64,000 nt of DNA from Dioszegia crocea (lineage: Eukaryota; Basidiomycota; Tremellomycetes; Tremellales; Bulleribasidiaceae): positions 1,589,082 through 1,653,081 of the forward strand of contig BCKK01000001.1 of the NCBI GenBank assembly GCA_001600615.1, read 5' to 3'. Position numbers and translations under genes: made by a program. The notes under the pieces were generated by a model. The model made no database searches, was not told the origin of the DNA, and saw nothing but the letters and a program-made list of their open reading frames with translations. Of this stretch, positions 11,249-23,503 are shown piece by piece (position 1 is the stretch's first letter; every line of letters begins with the position of its first letter).

Positions 11249-13427
11249 ATGGCCCCAAGGCGGTCTACTAGGCTTACGTCCACGCCGAAAGCTCCCCTGA
11301 TCACCAAACGCTCCTCCTCATCCGACCTCTCCGACCTTGAATCCAATTCCGACGACCCCATCGAGACTGCTCTTCCCCCTCCCAAGCCTAAGAAGTCCAA
11401 GAAGGGCTCGACCGTGTCGGCGGACCTTCCCGGTTCCACTCCCCCAACCAAATCTACGAAGTCCAAGAAGGCCTCGATAGTCTCAGTCGACATCCCTTAC
11501 TCCACTGGCAAACTCAAATCAACCAAAAAGATCCCCCGGGCCCCCCAGTCCGATGACGACTCCGATTACGACCCAGCGCCGGGTAAGTCTGCCCCTTCCA
11601 AACGACCTCGTACTCGGGCGTCCCTCCCCACCATCAAAACGGAAAGTGCCGATTATCCTGACACCGAGCGAGGCGGAGTTGCGGCGGTGGAGGTGTACCA
11701 GACCATGGAGTTGAGGTGCAGGATCTTCAACCTCGTTGATCAGGACACATTGGCTGGGATGCTGAGGCTGGAGAAAGCAGCTACAGCCAGCGTGGCCGAA
11801 ATCCTCTACGGGACTATACCCATTTCCATCATCTCAAGGATGGCCCGAGGCACCGTACGTCCGATCCTCTGCGCGAAAGTCCTCAGGACGAAGAAGCTGA
11901 TCGTGCTTAGCCCAGACGAGTCACTTATTGCGATGCAGTACGCCATCTTGATATCAACTCCGTCGATTTTGCCCCCAAGTCACGGTATAGGCGTAGGCGG
12001 GTCGAGTCTCCGGTCGCTTTCCACCCGGACCTCCTGTCAGGCCTCTCCACCTGGCAGGCCAAATTTCCCCAACTCCAAACCATCCTACGAGACAGGCCTC
12101 TCAGCACCAAAGACGAGAGCTTTGTTGTACACCTCTCGGATGGGAAGAAAGTCGTCGATATCGAGACACCATACCAACTCAGGATTACTCCCTTCCCTAC
12201 CACGGGCACGCCTTCCCTTCCTTTGACACCCACTTTTCCCGGTTATGAGGTTCGTCATACAGTATCCCTCACAGTCAGCGGCGGTTATCAGCAGGGCGGG
12301 TACGATCATGTGGGTCGGAGACAGCTCAAAGCCATACCAGACCCGACTCTGGGCGCTTGGCGTAACTGGCTGTTCTGCGACTCGACTCTTGATCCGAGGA
12401 TCACCTTCATTCAGATCGATAAATCTCCTATCGAGCTATCCGTCGAGGAGGTCATAACGTTCATCACCAGTCGCCGAAGTGACCCCCAATCCATTGTCAG
12501 ATTCGCCATGCCATCTGTAGCCGAGATGACCATTGATCAGCTCCGACAAGTCGTCGCTTGTATCGGGCCCGACCTTCGAACGCTCCATTTCCATTCTTCG
12601 ACCATCAACTTCATCAATGACTGGCCAGCCGTCATTGCCCTTCTCGACAATTCCTTTCCGTCCCTAGAGACCCTCGTCGTATCGTCCCTATACGACGCAA
12701 TTAGCGAGAAACCGGCCGCTATTGCCTCGATCCCCCCTTCCGCCCTATTATCCGGACTACCCTTCCTGCGGGTGTTCCGCTTCCCATCTACAAACACGGT
12801 CTCCGATGACGCGCTTGTTCTCGCTCGGTCCCTTTATCGCTTGGGATCTAGCAAAACTACCTTTAAGGGGTCGGGACAATATGGCGAGATACAGACCAAT
12901 GGCTTTAACAGGCTCATCCTTAGACTGAAATCGTGAGCTGCCTTCCTTGGCGATGCAGTCCTCATCTCGGCTAATCATATAGTTCTTTACCGCAATACGC
13001 GTCCCTCCATTCGCTTCTAGCGGCCGACTTAGATTTGACATCCGTGTCCGAGCTCAGCGAAAATCTCTTCGAACCCGTCAACAACCAATTTCAGCGTGTA
13101 GCTTGGAAAACCACTGTCACATGCGCCGATCAGGTCGCCGCGGCCCAGGAGAAATTTGACGCCACGGTGATTCGACAGCAGGCCGCTGTTCAGGCCTATC
13201 AGCAGACTTTGCAGCGTACAACGCAAAGTCTCGTTGACGCTGGAGAAGATAAGGAAGCGGAGAAGGAGATCATCAGGCGGGAGTTTGAGAAGGTTGTGAA
13301 GGAGAACCAGGGGATGGCGACAGCGTGTCGGGAGACCAAGCAGATAGCGGCGGATATGGAAGCCAAGTCGAGGAGTATGTTTAGCTATGCGCAGAACTGG
13401 CTGCAGGCGAACAAGGTGAACGATTAG
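11249..13427 (+). CDS. F-box-like family member A
   Basis: Three exons (11249-11854, 11911-12932, 12983-13427) give 690 residues. The N-terminus is a long Ser/Lys/Pro-rich basic tail with nuclear-localisation-like runs (PKPKKSKKG, SKRPRTR). An F-box-like block follows (VEVYQTMELRCRIFNLVDQD and TLAGMLRLEKAATASVAEIL), ending in LYGTIPIS. Exon 2 carries TYCDAV, FPQLQT, the signature WLFCDSTLDPR and leucine-rich-like segments up to SGLPFLRVFRF. Exon 3 encodes a predicted coiled coil (about 13100-13400) rich in Gln, Glu and Lys, with a C-terminal YAQNWL. Intron 1 is phase 0 and intron 2 is phase 2, as in all six relatives. An in-frame ATG at 11042 is less likely because the intervening codons look like leader sequence. 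No known function; an SCF-adaptor role is inferred from the F-box-like block. Confidence 0.75.
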
Positions 13428-13896
13428 GGAGGTTGGTATGGTAGATCCGGGCAGGAAAGGCGAAGAGCGGGAGAAGCGCTTAGACGGCTAGTGCGGGAGA
13501 TACTATCCAGAGAGAGCAGGGTACGGCGCTTTTGGACATTGATCGGGCGACTGGAGAAGGGTAAGCGGTATAAGGGCGAGGGCGAAGGGCGAGGTCAGCA
13601 GCGAAGACTATGTGATAGAGGGGTCCACGTTTCTCCAGGTTAGGCTACAACACACACTGTACATAACCCCTTTTTTTCTTCATGTAATACATTGTGTATA
13701 CATTGGTAAGGTAGCACGCTCGTGGGACGTGGCCTGAGGCCTGTGAAGTTCGAGGTGGGCAAAGTCACCAGTGCCTGGGCGCCTGAATTCTGCGCGCTCT
13801 AGCTCGACGCTCGTGACTGCGCCCAGATTTGGCCTAGATCCAGATTTCAATGTATGTACCCAACTTCCCATCATACCATCAGCCTACTCCGTCAAA
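13428..13896. other. Intergenic between family members A and B
   Basis: No gene seen. It holds the 3' flank of A, including TGTACATA at 13658-13665 followed by a T-run at 13671-13677, a likely 3'-end region, then the leader of B. Confidence 0.55.
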
Positions 13897-15903
13897 ATGG
13901 CCACTGATCACCTCGCCCCAAGATCTCCGTCATTGATGCCGACTGCATCAGAAAAGACTTTGACCGCACCGGTCAAGTTTGACCACTGCTCCGCGACCGA
14001 CTGGAAGGCAATCCATCTACCGAGCCAGCAATGCGGCAAAGCACCCGCAATCCCCGCGGCCCCCATCAAGCAAGGCGGCAAGGCTGCCATTGAGGTTTAC
14101 CAGACCTTGGAGCTCAGGCAGAAGATCTTCAGCTACCTCGATCGCGGTATGCTGTTGAGGATGTTGGTGCTGGAGCGGGCGGTGATAGCGAGTATTGCAG
14201 GGATGCTTTACCGTACACCGTTCTGTCCATGTGTCGGAAATATGCTACATGTCCCGAGATAATGTACGTATAACGGCTGATATCCGATACGAGTATACAT
14301 GCTGATGAGCTACAGCCAAGGAGCGAGACCTACTGCGATGCGGTGCAGATCCTAGATTTGAATCCCCTTCCCGGCCCACTATGCGGTGAACCCGCTGCGC
14401 CCAATTTGCCCATATCTCCTCGGAGATCTTGCGCAATGGCGTACAAAGTTCCCGCACCTCCATACGGTCTTGCGGGACCGTCCGCTCCAACAGACTGACG
14501 ATTCGATCATCTTCCACATTTCTGGAGATGCGGTTGTTTTGCAGCTCGAAACACATTTTCACATCTCGATCTATCCCTTCCCTACAACCGGTACGCCCAT
14601 CCTTCCCGCTACTCCGGAGTACGCCGGAGTCGTCGTCAATCATACCATCGCTCTTACGGTCAGCGGGGCATACAGGCCCGGTGCGTACGACAAGTACGCC
14701 CTGGGGTCTTTCCTCCCGGACACCCCGAAGCCCACTCTAGGCTTATGGCGGGCCTGGATGTTCACCGACCCGAACCTCGACAGCCGAATTTCGTCGATCG
14801 ACTGCGAACCCCAGCTGAAGCCGACCTTTGACGAGGTTAGCGCTTTCACGACTCACCGGCGCGATAATCCCCTGCCTGCGCAATCGTTTACCTTACCGCC
14901 CGTCGAGCGCCTCACGATAGCGCAATTCGGGCAGATAATTTCGTATCTAGGGCATCAGCTACGGACGCTCTACATCCGCAGCCCGATCATCGACACTTGC
15001 CAAGACTGGCCGGCAGTCATTACTCTCCTGGACGAAGCGTTCCCGTCCTTGCAGAAGCTCGATATTATATCCGGCAACAGCCGGATCCCGCCGGGCGCTG
15101 TGCTGTCTGGCCTCGGTCAGCTCAAGGAGTTCCGCTTCCCGTGCGCTCAGCATGTAGGCGAGAACCCCCTGGCTCTCGCTCAGTCCATTTATCAGATCGG
15201 AAACCCCTCCTGCAGCTTGCATCCGATATCGTGCGGTGAAAAGTTTCGTAAAGTGTTCCATCGTCTCGTCGCTTGTCTAAGATCGTGAGTCCCGGAGCCT
15301 GGGCGTATGATTATCACTCTCGTATCAGTCTAGCTGTTGTTTCAACGCTATCGTATATGGAAGATTGGAGTGTGTCGGCCCAAGCATCGGCGCCCTCTAC
15401 TACCTGGCTGGACAGAAAAAGAATTCACGCCCATTGGATTTGCTAACTATAATAGGTCCGATCCAAAATATCGATCTCTACACACCCTCACCGCTCTGGA
15501 GCTCGACCTCTTCACCACGGCCGACATTGAAGCATACGTATTCGGGACCAACGGCGGTCAAATCCGGCGACTTGCGCTGAATGTGACTTCAAATCACGCA
15601 GACGAATTGTCCAAAGCGCAGGATAAAGTCAACATTGTCATCTCACGCCAACAGCAGTCTGTGCAGTCTTTCCAGCAGACTCTGGACCGCATCCTGACAT
15701 CAGGGGATGATGCGGATGGGGACACCCGGGCGCAAACTGCAATCATCAGGCGCGAGTTTGAGAGGGCGTTGGAGGAGCAGAAAGAGATAGACGAGGCGTG
15801 TATGGCAATGAGGAACGTGACGTTGGATGTGGAGAAGCAATCGAGGATGCTGACCCAGTATGCGCAGACATGGCTTAAGTGTCAGGATGGGAAGGTGGGC
15901 TAG
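13897..15903 (+). pseudogene. F-box-like family member B, frameshifted
   Basis: Three exons can be aligned to A and C: 13897-14263, 14316-15284 and 15456-15903. Exon 1 has the F-box-like block (IEVYQTLELRQKIFSYLDRG) but contains a 7-nt partial tandem duplication at 14210-14223 (ACCGTAC then ACCGTTC). This shifts the frame just after LYR and gives a stop at 14260. Without those 7 nt the frame reads on to MSRDN and a GTACGT donor, exactly as in C. A second shift lies between about 14358 and 14385, after TYCDAVQILDLNPLP, where the downstream frame (LLGDLAQWRTKFPHLHTVLR) is offset by one. Exons 2 and 3 otherwise remain open and well conserved (signature WMFTDPNLDSR, coiled-coil end YAQTWLKC). I read this as a recent pseudogene; transcript editing or sequence error is less likely given two lesions. 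Confidence 0.7.
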
Positions 15904-16393
15904 GGGAATTGTGATGAGAATACGGCCCGGGATGACTGGTAGGAGGTGGTCAGTGAGGGTCATAGCGGCACATGAGATGGAAGTGTTGGGTAGGGTCCGG
16001 CGTAGGGTCTGCGAGGTGCGAGACAGGAGTGACAGGAGGGGATGGTACACATGGGAAGACGTGTAGGTGGCGGAGACGTCGATTTCTGAACGTGAAAAAG
16101 GTTGTACAGGCTTACCGAAAATGTGTATGATGCATTCGCGCTCGGCAGACCTTGGCAAGCTTAGAAGCAAGGAGCCTGTGACCTCCCAGGCCAAGTCCCA
16201 ATATCGTGCCTCCTAGCTCTGGGAAGATATCAGAAGATCAGTATAGACAGTTGTAGGCCGGCGGCAGCTTACGTAGCTTGAGGCCTGATCATGATGAAAG
16301 CCTCGAGTCTCGCGCTCGAGCCCAATCACTGCCCAAGCCCAAGCTCAATCTCATCGTCTTGACATTACCACACCGCTAGCATCATCCCTCGCC
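15904..16393. other. Intergenic between family members B and C
   Basis: No conserved frame found. The last 100 bases before C are C/T-rich, typical of a fungal 5' leader. Nothing else stands out. Confidence 0.55.
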
Positions 16394-18271
16394 ATGCCCC
16401 CTAGGCGATCTACCAAAGCAGCTGCGCCAGCTCAAGCAGCCTCCTCCAAAAAGAAGGCTCCTCCCTCCGAGCCCGATGTCGATTCCGAAACCGAAGTCAT
16501 CCCCCTTCCCAAACGACAGCGTACCAAAGGGCTTGACGATCCCTTCCCTCACATCAAACGGGGCGGCAAGGCCGCTATGAAGGTGTATGAGACGCTTGAG
16601 CTCAGGCAGAGCATCTTCTCCTACCTCGACTATGGGACGTTGGCGGGGATGTTGAGGTTGGAGCAGGCGGTGACATGTAGTGTTGCCGGGATCCTTTATA
16701 GGACGGTTCACGTCTCTCAGTTACCCAAGATGTCTCGGGCGAACGTGAGTGCACCGGATGGCGAGAATATCATGAAGGTTGACGCTGATATCGAATAGCT
16801 CAGGCGCCAAGCATACTGCGACGCGGTATGGCACCTCGACCTCAACCCTCTCCCATCCATGACGTCTGTCGTCGAAGAGATGGTCGACCCCATCCCTTTT
16901 CACCCAAGTCTCCTCAAAGACCTTCACAAATGGCGCGTAAAGCTCCCTCAGCTGCGTACCGTATTCCGAGACCGCCCGTGTTATCCCAAGGACGAATCTT
17001 TCATCGTCCGCCTTTCGGATGATACGGTCACATTAGAAATCGAGACCAAGCACACGATCATCATATACCCTTTTCCGGAAACGGGCACCCCTCCCCTCCC
17101 TCCGGTTCTTCAATTTGGCGGACTCGACGTAAAGCAAACTATTGCTCTCGATATGAGGAGTAATGATATCACTTCATTCTATGAACGCGGGTCTGCTTCT
17201 ATGCCAGGCACCCTCGCAACCACTCTAGGTGCCTGGCGAAACTGGCTTTTCGCCGACCAGAATCTTGACAGCCGAGTCTCGTCGGTTGGTTGCGCTTCAA
17301 AGCTTGGACCGAGCTTCAACGATGTCATCGCATTTGTGACCCGTCGGCAGGGCAACACAGACGCGACACAGACATTTTATATGCCTCCTGTCGAGAATCT
17401 TACGGTCGATCAGCTAGGGCAAATCGTGGCCAGATTGCATCCGCAGCTCCGCACGCTCTACATCACTTCGCCTATCGTCGGAGCTGAAAAAAGCTGGCCC
17501 GCCATCATTGCTCTTATCGACAAATCCTGCCCATCATTGCAAAAGCTCAGCATCTTCAACACCAGTCGCATCCCCCCCTCTGCTGTGCTGTCTGGTCTCC
17601 CTCAGCTCAAAGAATTCCACTTTCCAGGCGTGCGCGGTATGCTCGAGGACCCGCTCGCACTCGCTAGGTCCGTCTATCGAATGGGTGCGCACGGCTGCAC
17701 ATTCCATCTATCGACGCACGACGACAAGTCTCGCAGGTTGCTTCAGAGTCTTATTGTCAAACTCAGATCGTAAGCTATAACCATGCTCTATAGCCACCTT
17801 TCAATGTCACTGCTAACTTCTGGCAGACCCAAACCAAAGTATGCCCAACTTCACTCCCTAACCGCACGCGACCTCGACCTCTTTACCGCAGCCGACATCG
17901 CGTCATACTCCTACGAACCTGTCAACGGTCAATTCCGGCGTGGCGCATTTGATGCCGCTAGCAGCAACGCCGGTCATCTCTCCAAGGCGCAGGACAAGCT
18001 CGACGCTCTTGTCGATCGCCAGAAGAAGGCGGTTCAGTCTTTCCAGCAAGCGCTGGACCGTACCACCGCTGGCCGCGCCGATGCCAACGGAGACCCGCAG
18101 GCGGAGAATGCTCTTCTCAAGCTGGAGTTTGAGAAGGTGTTGAGGGAGCAGGTTGAGCTGGGGAAAGCATGTGCGGGGATGCAGAATCTGGCGGCGGAGG
18201 TGGACAAGAAGTCTAGGACGATGCTGCAGTATGCGCAGACTTGGTTGACGGGTCACAATAAGGGGAAGTGA
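16394..18271 (+). CDS. F-box-like family member C
   Basis: Three exons (16394-16744, 16799-17769, 17827-18271) encode 588 residues; this is the cleanest full-length member. The N-terminus is a basic tail (PPRRSTKAAAPAQAASSKKK). The F-box-like block reads KVYETLELRQSIFSYLDYGT and continues LAGMLRLEQAVTCSVAGILY to the exon end at MSRAN. Exon 2 starts LRRQAYCDAVWHLDLNPLP, has LPQLRTVFRDRP, the signature WLFADQNLDSR, and the leucine-rich segments WPAIIALIDKSCPSLQKL and SGLPQLKEFHF. Exon 3 encodes SLTARDLDLFTAADI, a coiled coil with repeated Gln/Lys/Glu, and the end YAQTWLTGHNKGK. It is the best query for family searches. Its ends match A and B closely, so the three are tandem duplicates. Function unknown. 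Confidence 0.8.
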
Positions 18272-18476
18272 GAGTGGGGAGAGGGAGTGAAGGACTGGGG
18301 GCTGGATGCTAGTTGGGATAGCTATGGAGGTCCAAGGGATGGTTGTGCAGGCATGGGCGGGTGTGCGTAGGGCTTGGGTGTAGCATGCTGTGTAGCGGGA
18401 GCTTTAGCCCACTTTCGAGCTTGACAAGTGACGAGGAGCAGGTTTTGAGGCTTAGAAACGTTTTCACGAAGTCAGA

Positions 18477-18509
18477 TGTATATAGTACAGTTGTATATAG
18501 TTGTACATA
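18477..18509 (+). promoter_or_regulatory. Cluster of three TGTANATA octamers in 3' flank
   Basis: TGTATATA at 18477-18484, TGTATATA at 18492-18499 and TGTACATA at 18502-18509, about 210-240 nt after the stop of member C. UGUANAUA is the core recognised by Puf-family RNA-binding proteins; UAUAUA/UACAUA also resemble fungal 3'-end efficiency elements. Either role is inferred. Confidence 0.4.
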
Positions 18510-18707
18510 GTCCTCATTGTATGCGACTTCATGTGCATCTCCAGTGCACTCCCGTCCATGCACCAGACCAAAATCTAATGTCGAGAAACTGAAACGTGGA
18601 TGAAACGTTCCCCTTCATGCATGAAACGCGTTACGTAACGACATGGGAACCGAACAATCAAACTTTAGCTGACCATCCTTTGGCCATAAGAAGTTTTCAA
18701 CCGAGCC

Positions 18708-18715
18708 ATATAATA
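18708..18715 (+). promoter_or_regulatory. TATA-like box of first P450 gene
   Basis: ATATAATA lies 90 bp upstream of the ATG at 18805, a plausible core promoter position. Confidence 0.35.
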
Positions 18716-18804
18716 CACTTCAGTTGGTCATCCCTCACCTACGACCCTAGTACGGGTGATCACCAAGCAGCACCACTGCTACAGCTGTCAAGCTCACCCC
18801 AAAG

Positions 18805-20950
18805 ATGCTTTCGCTGTCAGCTTCTCTGGCGAAACTCTCCCTGCCCTCGGTCCCCGCTCTCGCCGCATACTCCGTCGCTGCCGTCTTCAGTATCCTGACA
18901 GTGCTATATGTCTGCCTATACAGGATCCGAGAGTGGCGCACCCCCTTCAAGAACCTCTCCGGTGGGTTCACCTCCACTTGACTACGTCTTAGGCCGGAAA
19001 ACTGATTTTCTTTCAGGTCCGCCTTCTGCGCACATCTTCTTCGGCAATATCAAAGAGGCCTTCCAAGTCGAGTCTGGGCTCTTAAACCGAGCCTGGACGA
19101 AGCAGTTCGGCCCTACGTTCCGATACCACCTGCTATTCGGCGAAACCCGAATCTGCACTTCCGATCCCGTCAGCCTAAACCTATATCCTATCCCACAGCG
19201 ATATGCTCTACAAGCCCGCCCTGACGCGAAAGATCCTCAGCGACATGCTAGGGAGTGGCGTGCTTGTGGCTGAAGCAGCCGACCACAGGCGTCAGCGCCG
19301 GGTGCTGAACCCCTGCTTCAGCCTTCAGTCGATCAAAGACGTCATGCCTGTCTTCTACGACAAGGCTGAGGAGTTGAGGGAGAAGCTCCTCGGTCTCGTC
19401 GAGGATGATCCGCTCGGTATCGCCGCTCCTACACCTACGCTTGAAGTTGATGCGGTCCTCGGAGGCCGAAAGATTGACGTTCTCAAATTCCTATCTTTGG
19501 CCACGATCGACATCATCGGTATCGCCGGCTTCGACTATGACTTTAAGGCGTTGAGTCAGCCTGAGAACGAGCTGGCTAAGGCGTTCTCAAACATGTTCTT
19601 GCTCGGCCAAAGCTTCGACGCTGCTGGTCTCTTGCAGGCACTGATCCCTGGTGCCAATAGACTCGTAAGTGCTTTGAGATCAAATCCCGACCGTCCGGTC
19701 CTGATTATGGGGTTTCAACCTGCTGATCGATCCATCAGCCGACCAAGCGGAACAAGCTCATGAGTGCTGCGAGAGCGACAACTCAGCGTATCGGACGGGT
19801 GAGTAGATCTGTTTGTCTGTCTCTGAATTTACCTTAGCTAATTGTCCCAGAGCCTACTCGAGGAAAAGAAGTGGGCGATTGGACAAGCGCATGCCGGTGG
19901 TCTAGGCAAACACGACAAGGTCGGCAAGGACTTACTGTCGAGCTGCGGTATGTCAGCGTGCTCATGCCTAGACACGTCGAGCTGACTGGTCAGTCCGGGC
20001 CAACGTGGCCGCTGATCTCAAACCTGAGCATAGGTTGAGTGATGACGAGGTTCTCGCTCAGATTACCACTTTTGTGAGTCGCTTGTCTGTTGAATTGCAA
20101 TGCAGGTCAGAGGAATGGGCTGATCGTATAGATGCTCGCCGGCAATGAGACATCTTCCACCGCCCTGACTTGGATCCTCTACCTACTCAGTCTATACCCC
20201 GAGACTCAGACCCGGCTTCGAGAAGAGTGTCTCGCTATGTGTGAACGACCATCGATGTAAGTTCCGGTGAATAAGCATCGCCGACCCTTGGCTGACAGAC
20301 CAGGGAAGAGATGTCTGTAATGCCCTACCTTGCTGCTGTGGTACACGAAGGGCTTCGCCTGATCTCCCCTGTACAAGGCGCCGTGAGAGAGGCCGGAGTT
20401 GACGTTGTCTTGCCCCTCGGAACGCCAGTCAAGGGCAAAGATGGTCAGATGATGGATCACGTCAAGGTCTCCAAGGGCACTTCGATCTTTATCCGTAAGT
20501 CTGGAAGTCAGCAATAAACTGACAGCCAGCTATTCATATCATCAATACTTCCAAGGATGTTTGGGGACCAGACGCCGAGATCTTCAACCCCTCCCGCCAC
20601 CTCCCCACCGCGGAAGGAGGCAGCAGCGAGGAACTTCGAGCCAAGCAGCATATAGTCCCGGGCACCTTCGGCAGCATCATGACTTTCCTCGGCGGACCGC
20701 GGAACTGTATCGGCTACCGATTCGCGATCGCCGAGATCAAGGTGATCCTCTTTGTCTTGCTTCGCGGGTTGGAGTTTGAGGAGCTGGAGAGTAAGCCCAA
20801 GATTGAGAGGAAGAACGCGTAAGTCATCTTTCGTACGCGGCTGAGGATATGGCTGATCGGTCCAGTCTTATTATGCGCCCCAGAGTGATTGGAGAGGAGG
20901 ATGCTGGACCTCAGATGCCCTTGATCGTTAAGGCGGTCGTTCGGGCTTGA
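18805..20950 (+). pseudogene. Cytochrome P450, first tandem copy, frameshifted
   Basis: The gene reads from ATG 18805 to TGA 20948-20950 with the same exon plan as its neighbour at 21428, plus one extra intron. The N-terminus is a membrane anchor (ALAAYSVAAVFSILTVLYVC). I-helix AGNETSST, ExxR in HEGLR, and the heme loop FLGGPRNCIGYRFA with the cysteine ligand are all intact. One extra C at about 19181 breaks the frame between SDPVSLN and YILSHSDMLYKPALTRK; in the second copy the corresponding segment is continuous. Unless this is an assembly error, the copy cannot make a full-length enzyme. The family is a microsomal monooxygenase; the substrate cannot be told from sequence. The intron at 19948-19993 is absent in the second copy. 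Confidence 0.75.
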
Positions 20951-21427
20951 GAAGGCAATGGTGGGAACTTGCGTTCACGCGAGGAGGAAGTAGTAGTACT
21001 GGTCGTGATTCTCGACAAGTCAAATTTGCGCTCTGTTAATGATCTCGTAGACTGGTTGTACATATGCGTTCGATCTTCTGCTTCAATTACAAGGGTATCA
21101 GGTTGCAAGTGCAAGTGGAGTATATTGACCAATCGCTCTCCATCCATTTCCGCGAGGAATGTTGACACATGTTACGTAAATGGCTCCTCCCGATGACCGA
21201 ATCTTACTCGGGCACCGAACAGCTGCACTGCCGCGCGTACTTTCGTACTCGGGCCTCCCCTTGCTGCCCTTGACACCCATCTAGTATATAGGGGCAGACT
21301 CGATCCCCAGCTCCTTGCAGTAAAAACTGCACAAGAGATCGCTAAACCCCCTCCTCAATCAGAATCTCAACAATCGCCCAGTGTCCATTGTCCACTGTAA
21401 ATCGCCATCGGCCAGTCAGTTGCCAAC
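20951..21427. other. Intergenic between the two P450 genes
   Basis: No gene. It contains TGTACATA at 21057-21064 in the 3' flank of the first P450 and a TATATA box at 21285-21290 upstream of the second. Confidence 0.55.
21285..21290 (+). promoter_or_regulatory. TATA box of second P450 gene
   Basis: TATATA lies 138 bp upstream of the ATG at 21428, followed by a C-rich leader. Confidence 0.4.
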
Positions 21428-23503
21428 ATGCCGTCGGTCTTCGCTTCCATCCCCTTCCTGCCCACCTACGGCTGCACTGGCATCGACACCGCTCTCTACT
21501 GCGGCGGCGCGATTGTCATTGCCTTACTCGCCGGATATGCCTATCTCTGGACTTACCGAGAATGGGCGATACCCTTCAAGAACCTTCCTGGTAAGTTGAC
21601 ATTCGCTCAGTTTCTTTCAGACATGCTGATGCTACAAGGACCCGACCCAGGCCATTGGTTCATGGGGAACATATCGCAAATTATCCCTGTCGAGCCTGGA
21701 GTCATGCACGACCAGTGGAGTAAGCAATTTGGCCTTACCTTCCGATATCGAATGCTATTCGGAGCACCTCGGGTTTGCAGCGCCGACCCCGTGACGCTCA
21801 ACTACATCTTGAGTCATCATGACATGTTCCCCAAACCCGCTCTCACTCGAAAGTTCCTCACCGACCTCTTGGGGGATGGCGTGCTGGTGGCTGAAGGTAC
21901 GACGCATCGGAGACAGCGCCGGATCCTCAACCCCTCCTTCAGCCCCCAGTCAATCCGGGATGTCATCCCTGTCTTCTATGACAAGGCGGAGGAACTACGA
22001 GAGAAGCTGTTGGGCTTGATCGAGGAGGATCCGCTCGGCACTGCTGCACCCACCCCGGCAAGCAAGGAGGATGCCATTTCTGGCGGGCGGAAGATTGATG
22101 TTATGAAGTTCCTGGGCCAGTGTACGATCGACGTCATTGGTGTTGCTGGGTTCAACTACGATTTTAAGGCTCTCAGCCAGCCAAAGAATGAGCTGGCCGA
22201 TGCGTTTACCAAAATGTTCTCGGCTGGCCAATCAATCAGCTTCATGTCTATTCTGCAGGCTTTCGTACCTGGCGCGAGCAAGATTGTGAGTTGGCTTTAT
22301 CCTTGCGAATCGGTTCTCAGCTGATGGATCAGCCCACCGAGAGACAGAAGACGGTCTGGGCGAGTAAAGCTACTACCCAGCGTATCGGACGTGTGAGTTT
22401 GGTGATTGAGGGCATGAACCTGCACTGATACCTCCAGCGCCTCATCCAGGAGAAGAAGTGGGCAATCACTCAAGCTCATACCGGAGGTCTAGAGAAGGGA
22501 GATATTGTCGGCAAGGATCTGCTCAGTAGCTGTATTCGCGCCAACATGGCCGCCGATCTCAAGCCTGAGCATAAGCTAAGCGATGAGGAGGTGTTGGCTC
22601 AGATTACCACTTTTGTGAGTCTGCTGCAATTTCACACGAAAAGGGCCCAGTCTGACGGTACAGATGTTGGCCGGAAACGAAACCTCTTCGACCGCTCTTA
22701 CTTGGATCCTGTACATGCTCTCGCTACACCCCGACGTCCAAGCTAGACTACGCAAGGAATGCCTAGCATCTGCTGAAGAGCGACCTTCAATGTAAGCTTC
22801 TCTCTCGTTCAGGTCTAGTCATCGTCTGATGGAAATAGGGAAGAAATCTCCGCGATACCTTATCTCGGCGCTGTAGTCCACGAGGGTCTCCGACTGCTTT
22901 CTCCCGTCTCGGGTACCATTCGAGAGGCCGCTGAAGACGTCATTGTCCCCCTTGGCGCGCCAGTCAAGGGCCGAGATGGGCAAATGATGGACCACGTCAA
23001 GCTATCCAAGGGTACTCAGCTCTTCCTCCGTACGTCCTTCATCCCTCCGCTGATCCTGGCTGACATGTCAGCAATTAGCGTTGTCAACACTTCCGAAACC
23101 ATCTGGGGACCCGACGCCAAATCCTTCAATCCATCCCGCCACCTCTCCGAAGCTGAAGGAGGCAGCAACGACAAGCTCCGAGCTGAACAAAATGCCGTTT
23201 CGGGCACTTGGGGCAACCTGTTGACATTCCTAGGCGGAACGAGGAATTGCATCGGGTACCGATTCGCCGTGGTTGAGATCAAGGTCATTTTGTTTGTGTT
23301 GATGCGGGGATTGGAATTTGAGGAATTGGCAAGTAAGCCCAAGATTGAAAAGAAGAGCTCGTAAGTTGTGCTTCGTGCCGTCTTGGTGCAAGGTGGATTG
23401 CGGCTGACTTGCTTCTAGGATCGTCATGCGCCCTCGGGTCATTGGGGAGGAGGCAGCTGGACTGCAGATGCCTCTGATGGTCAAGCCTCTCGCTCAGGCT
23501 TGA
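21428..23503 (+). CDS. Cytochrome P450, second tandem copy
   Basis: An intact microsomal P450 from ATG 21428 to TGA 23501-23503. The N-terminal anchor (YCGGAIVIALLAGYAYLW) precedes a proline hinge (FKNLPG). The first intron at 21591-21638 is in frame and has no stop, so a gene finder could keep it; the first copy shows it is an intron. The C-helix-type segment HRRQRRILNPSFSPQSIRD, I-helix AGNETSST, ExxR (HEGLRLLSPVSG), PERF-like region (FNPSRHL) and heme loop FLGGTRNCIGYRFA are all present. It ends KPLAQA. It oxidises an unknown small molecule using a reductase and NADPH. Close similarity and direct tandem order with the first copy show a local duplication. The clan was not assigned. Confidence 0.85.

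Larger units (their letters stand above)
18272..18804. other. Intergenic between member C and first P450 gene
   Basis: No gene. It holds the 3' flank of C with three TGTANATA octamers (18477-18509) and the promoter of the P450 gene with an ATATAATA box at 18708-18715. Confidence 0.6.

Noticed and set aside
14386..15288. Separate 300-codon gene in place of member B
   Set aside because: It is the second exon of B, starting from a GTG; upstream exon and downstream exon both align to A and C.
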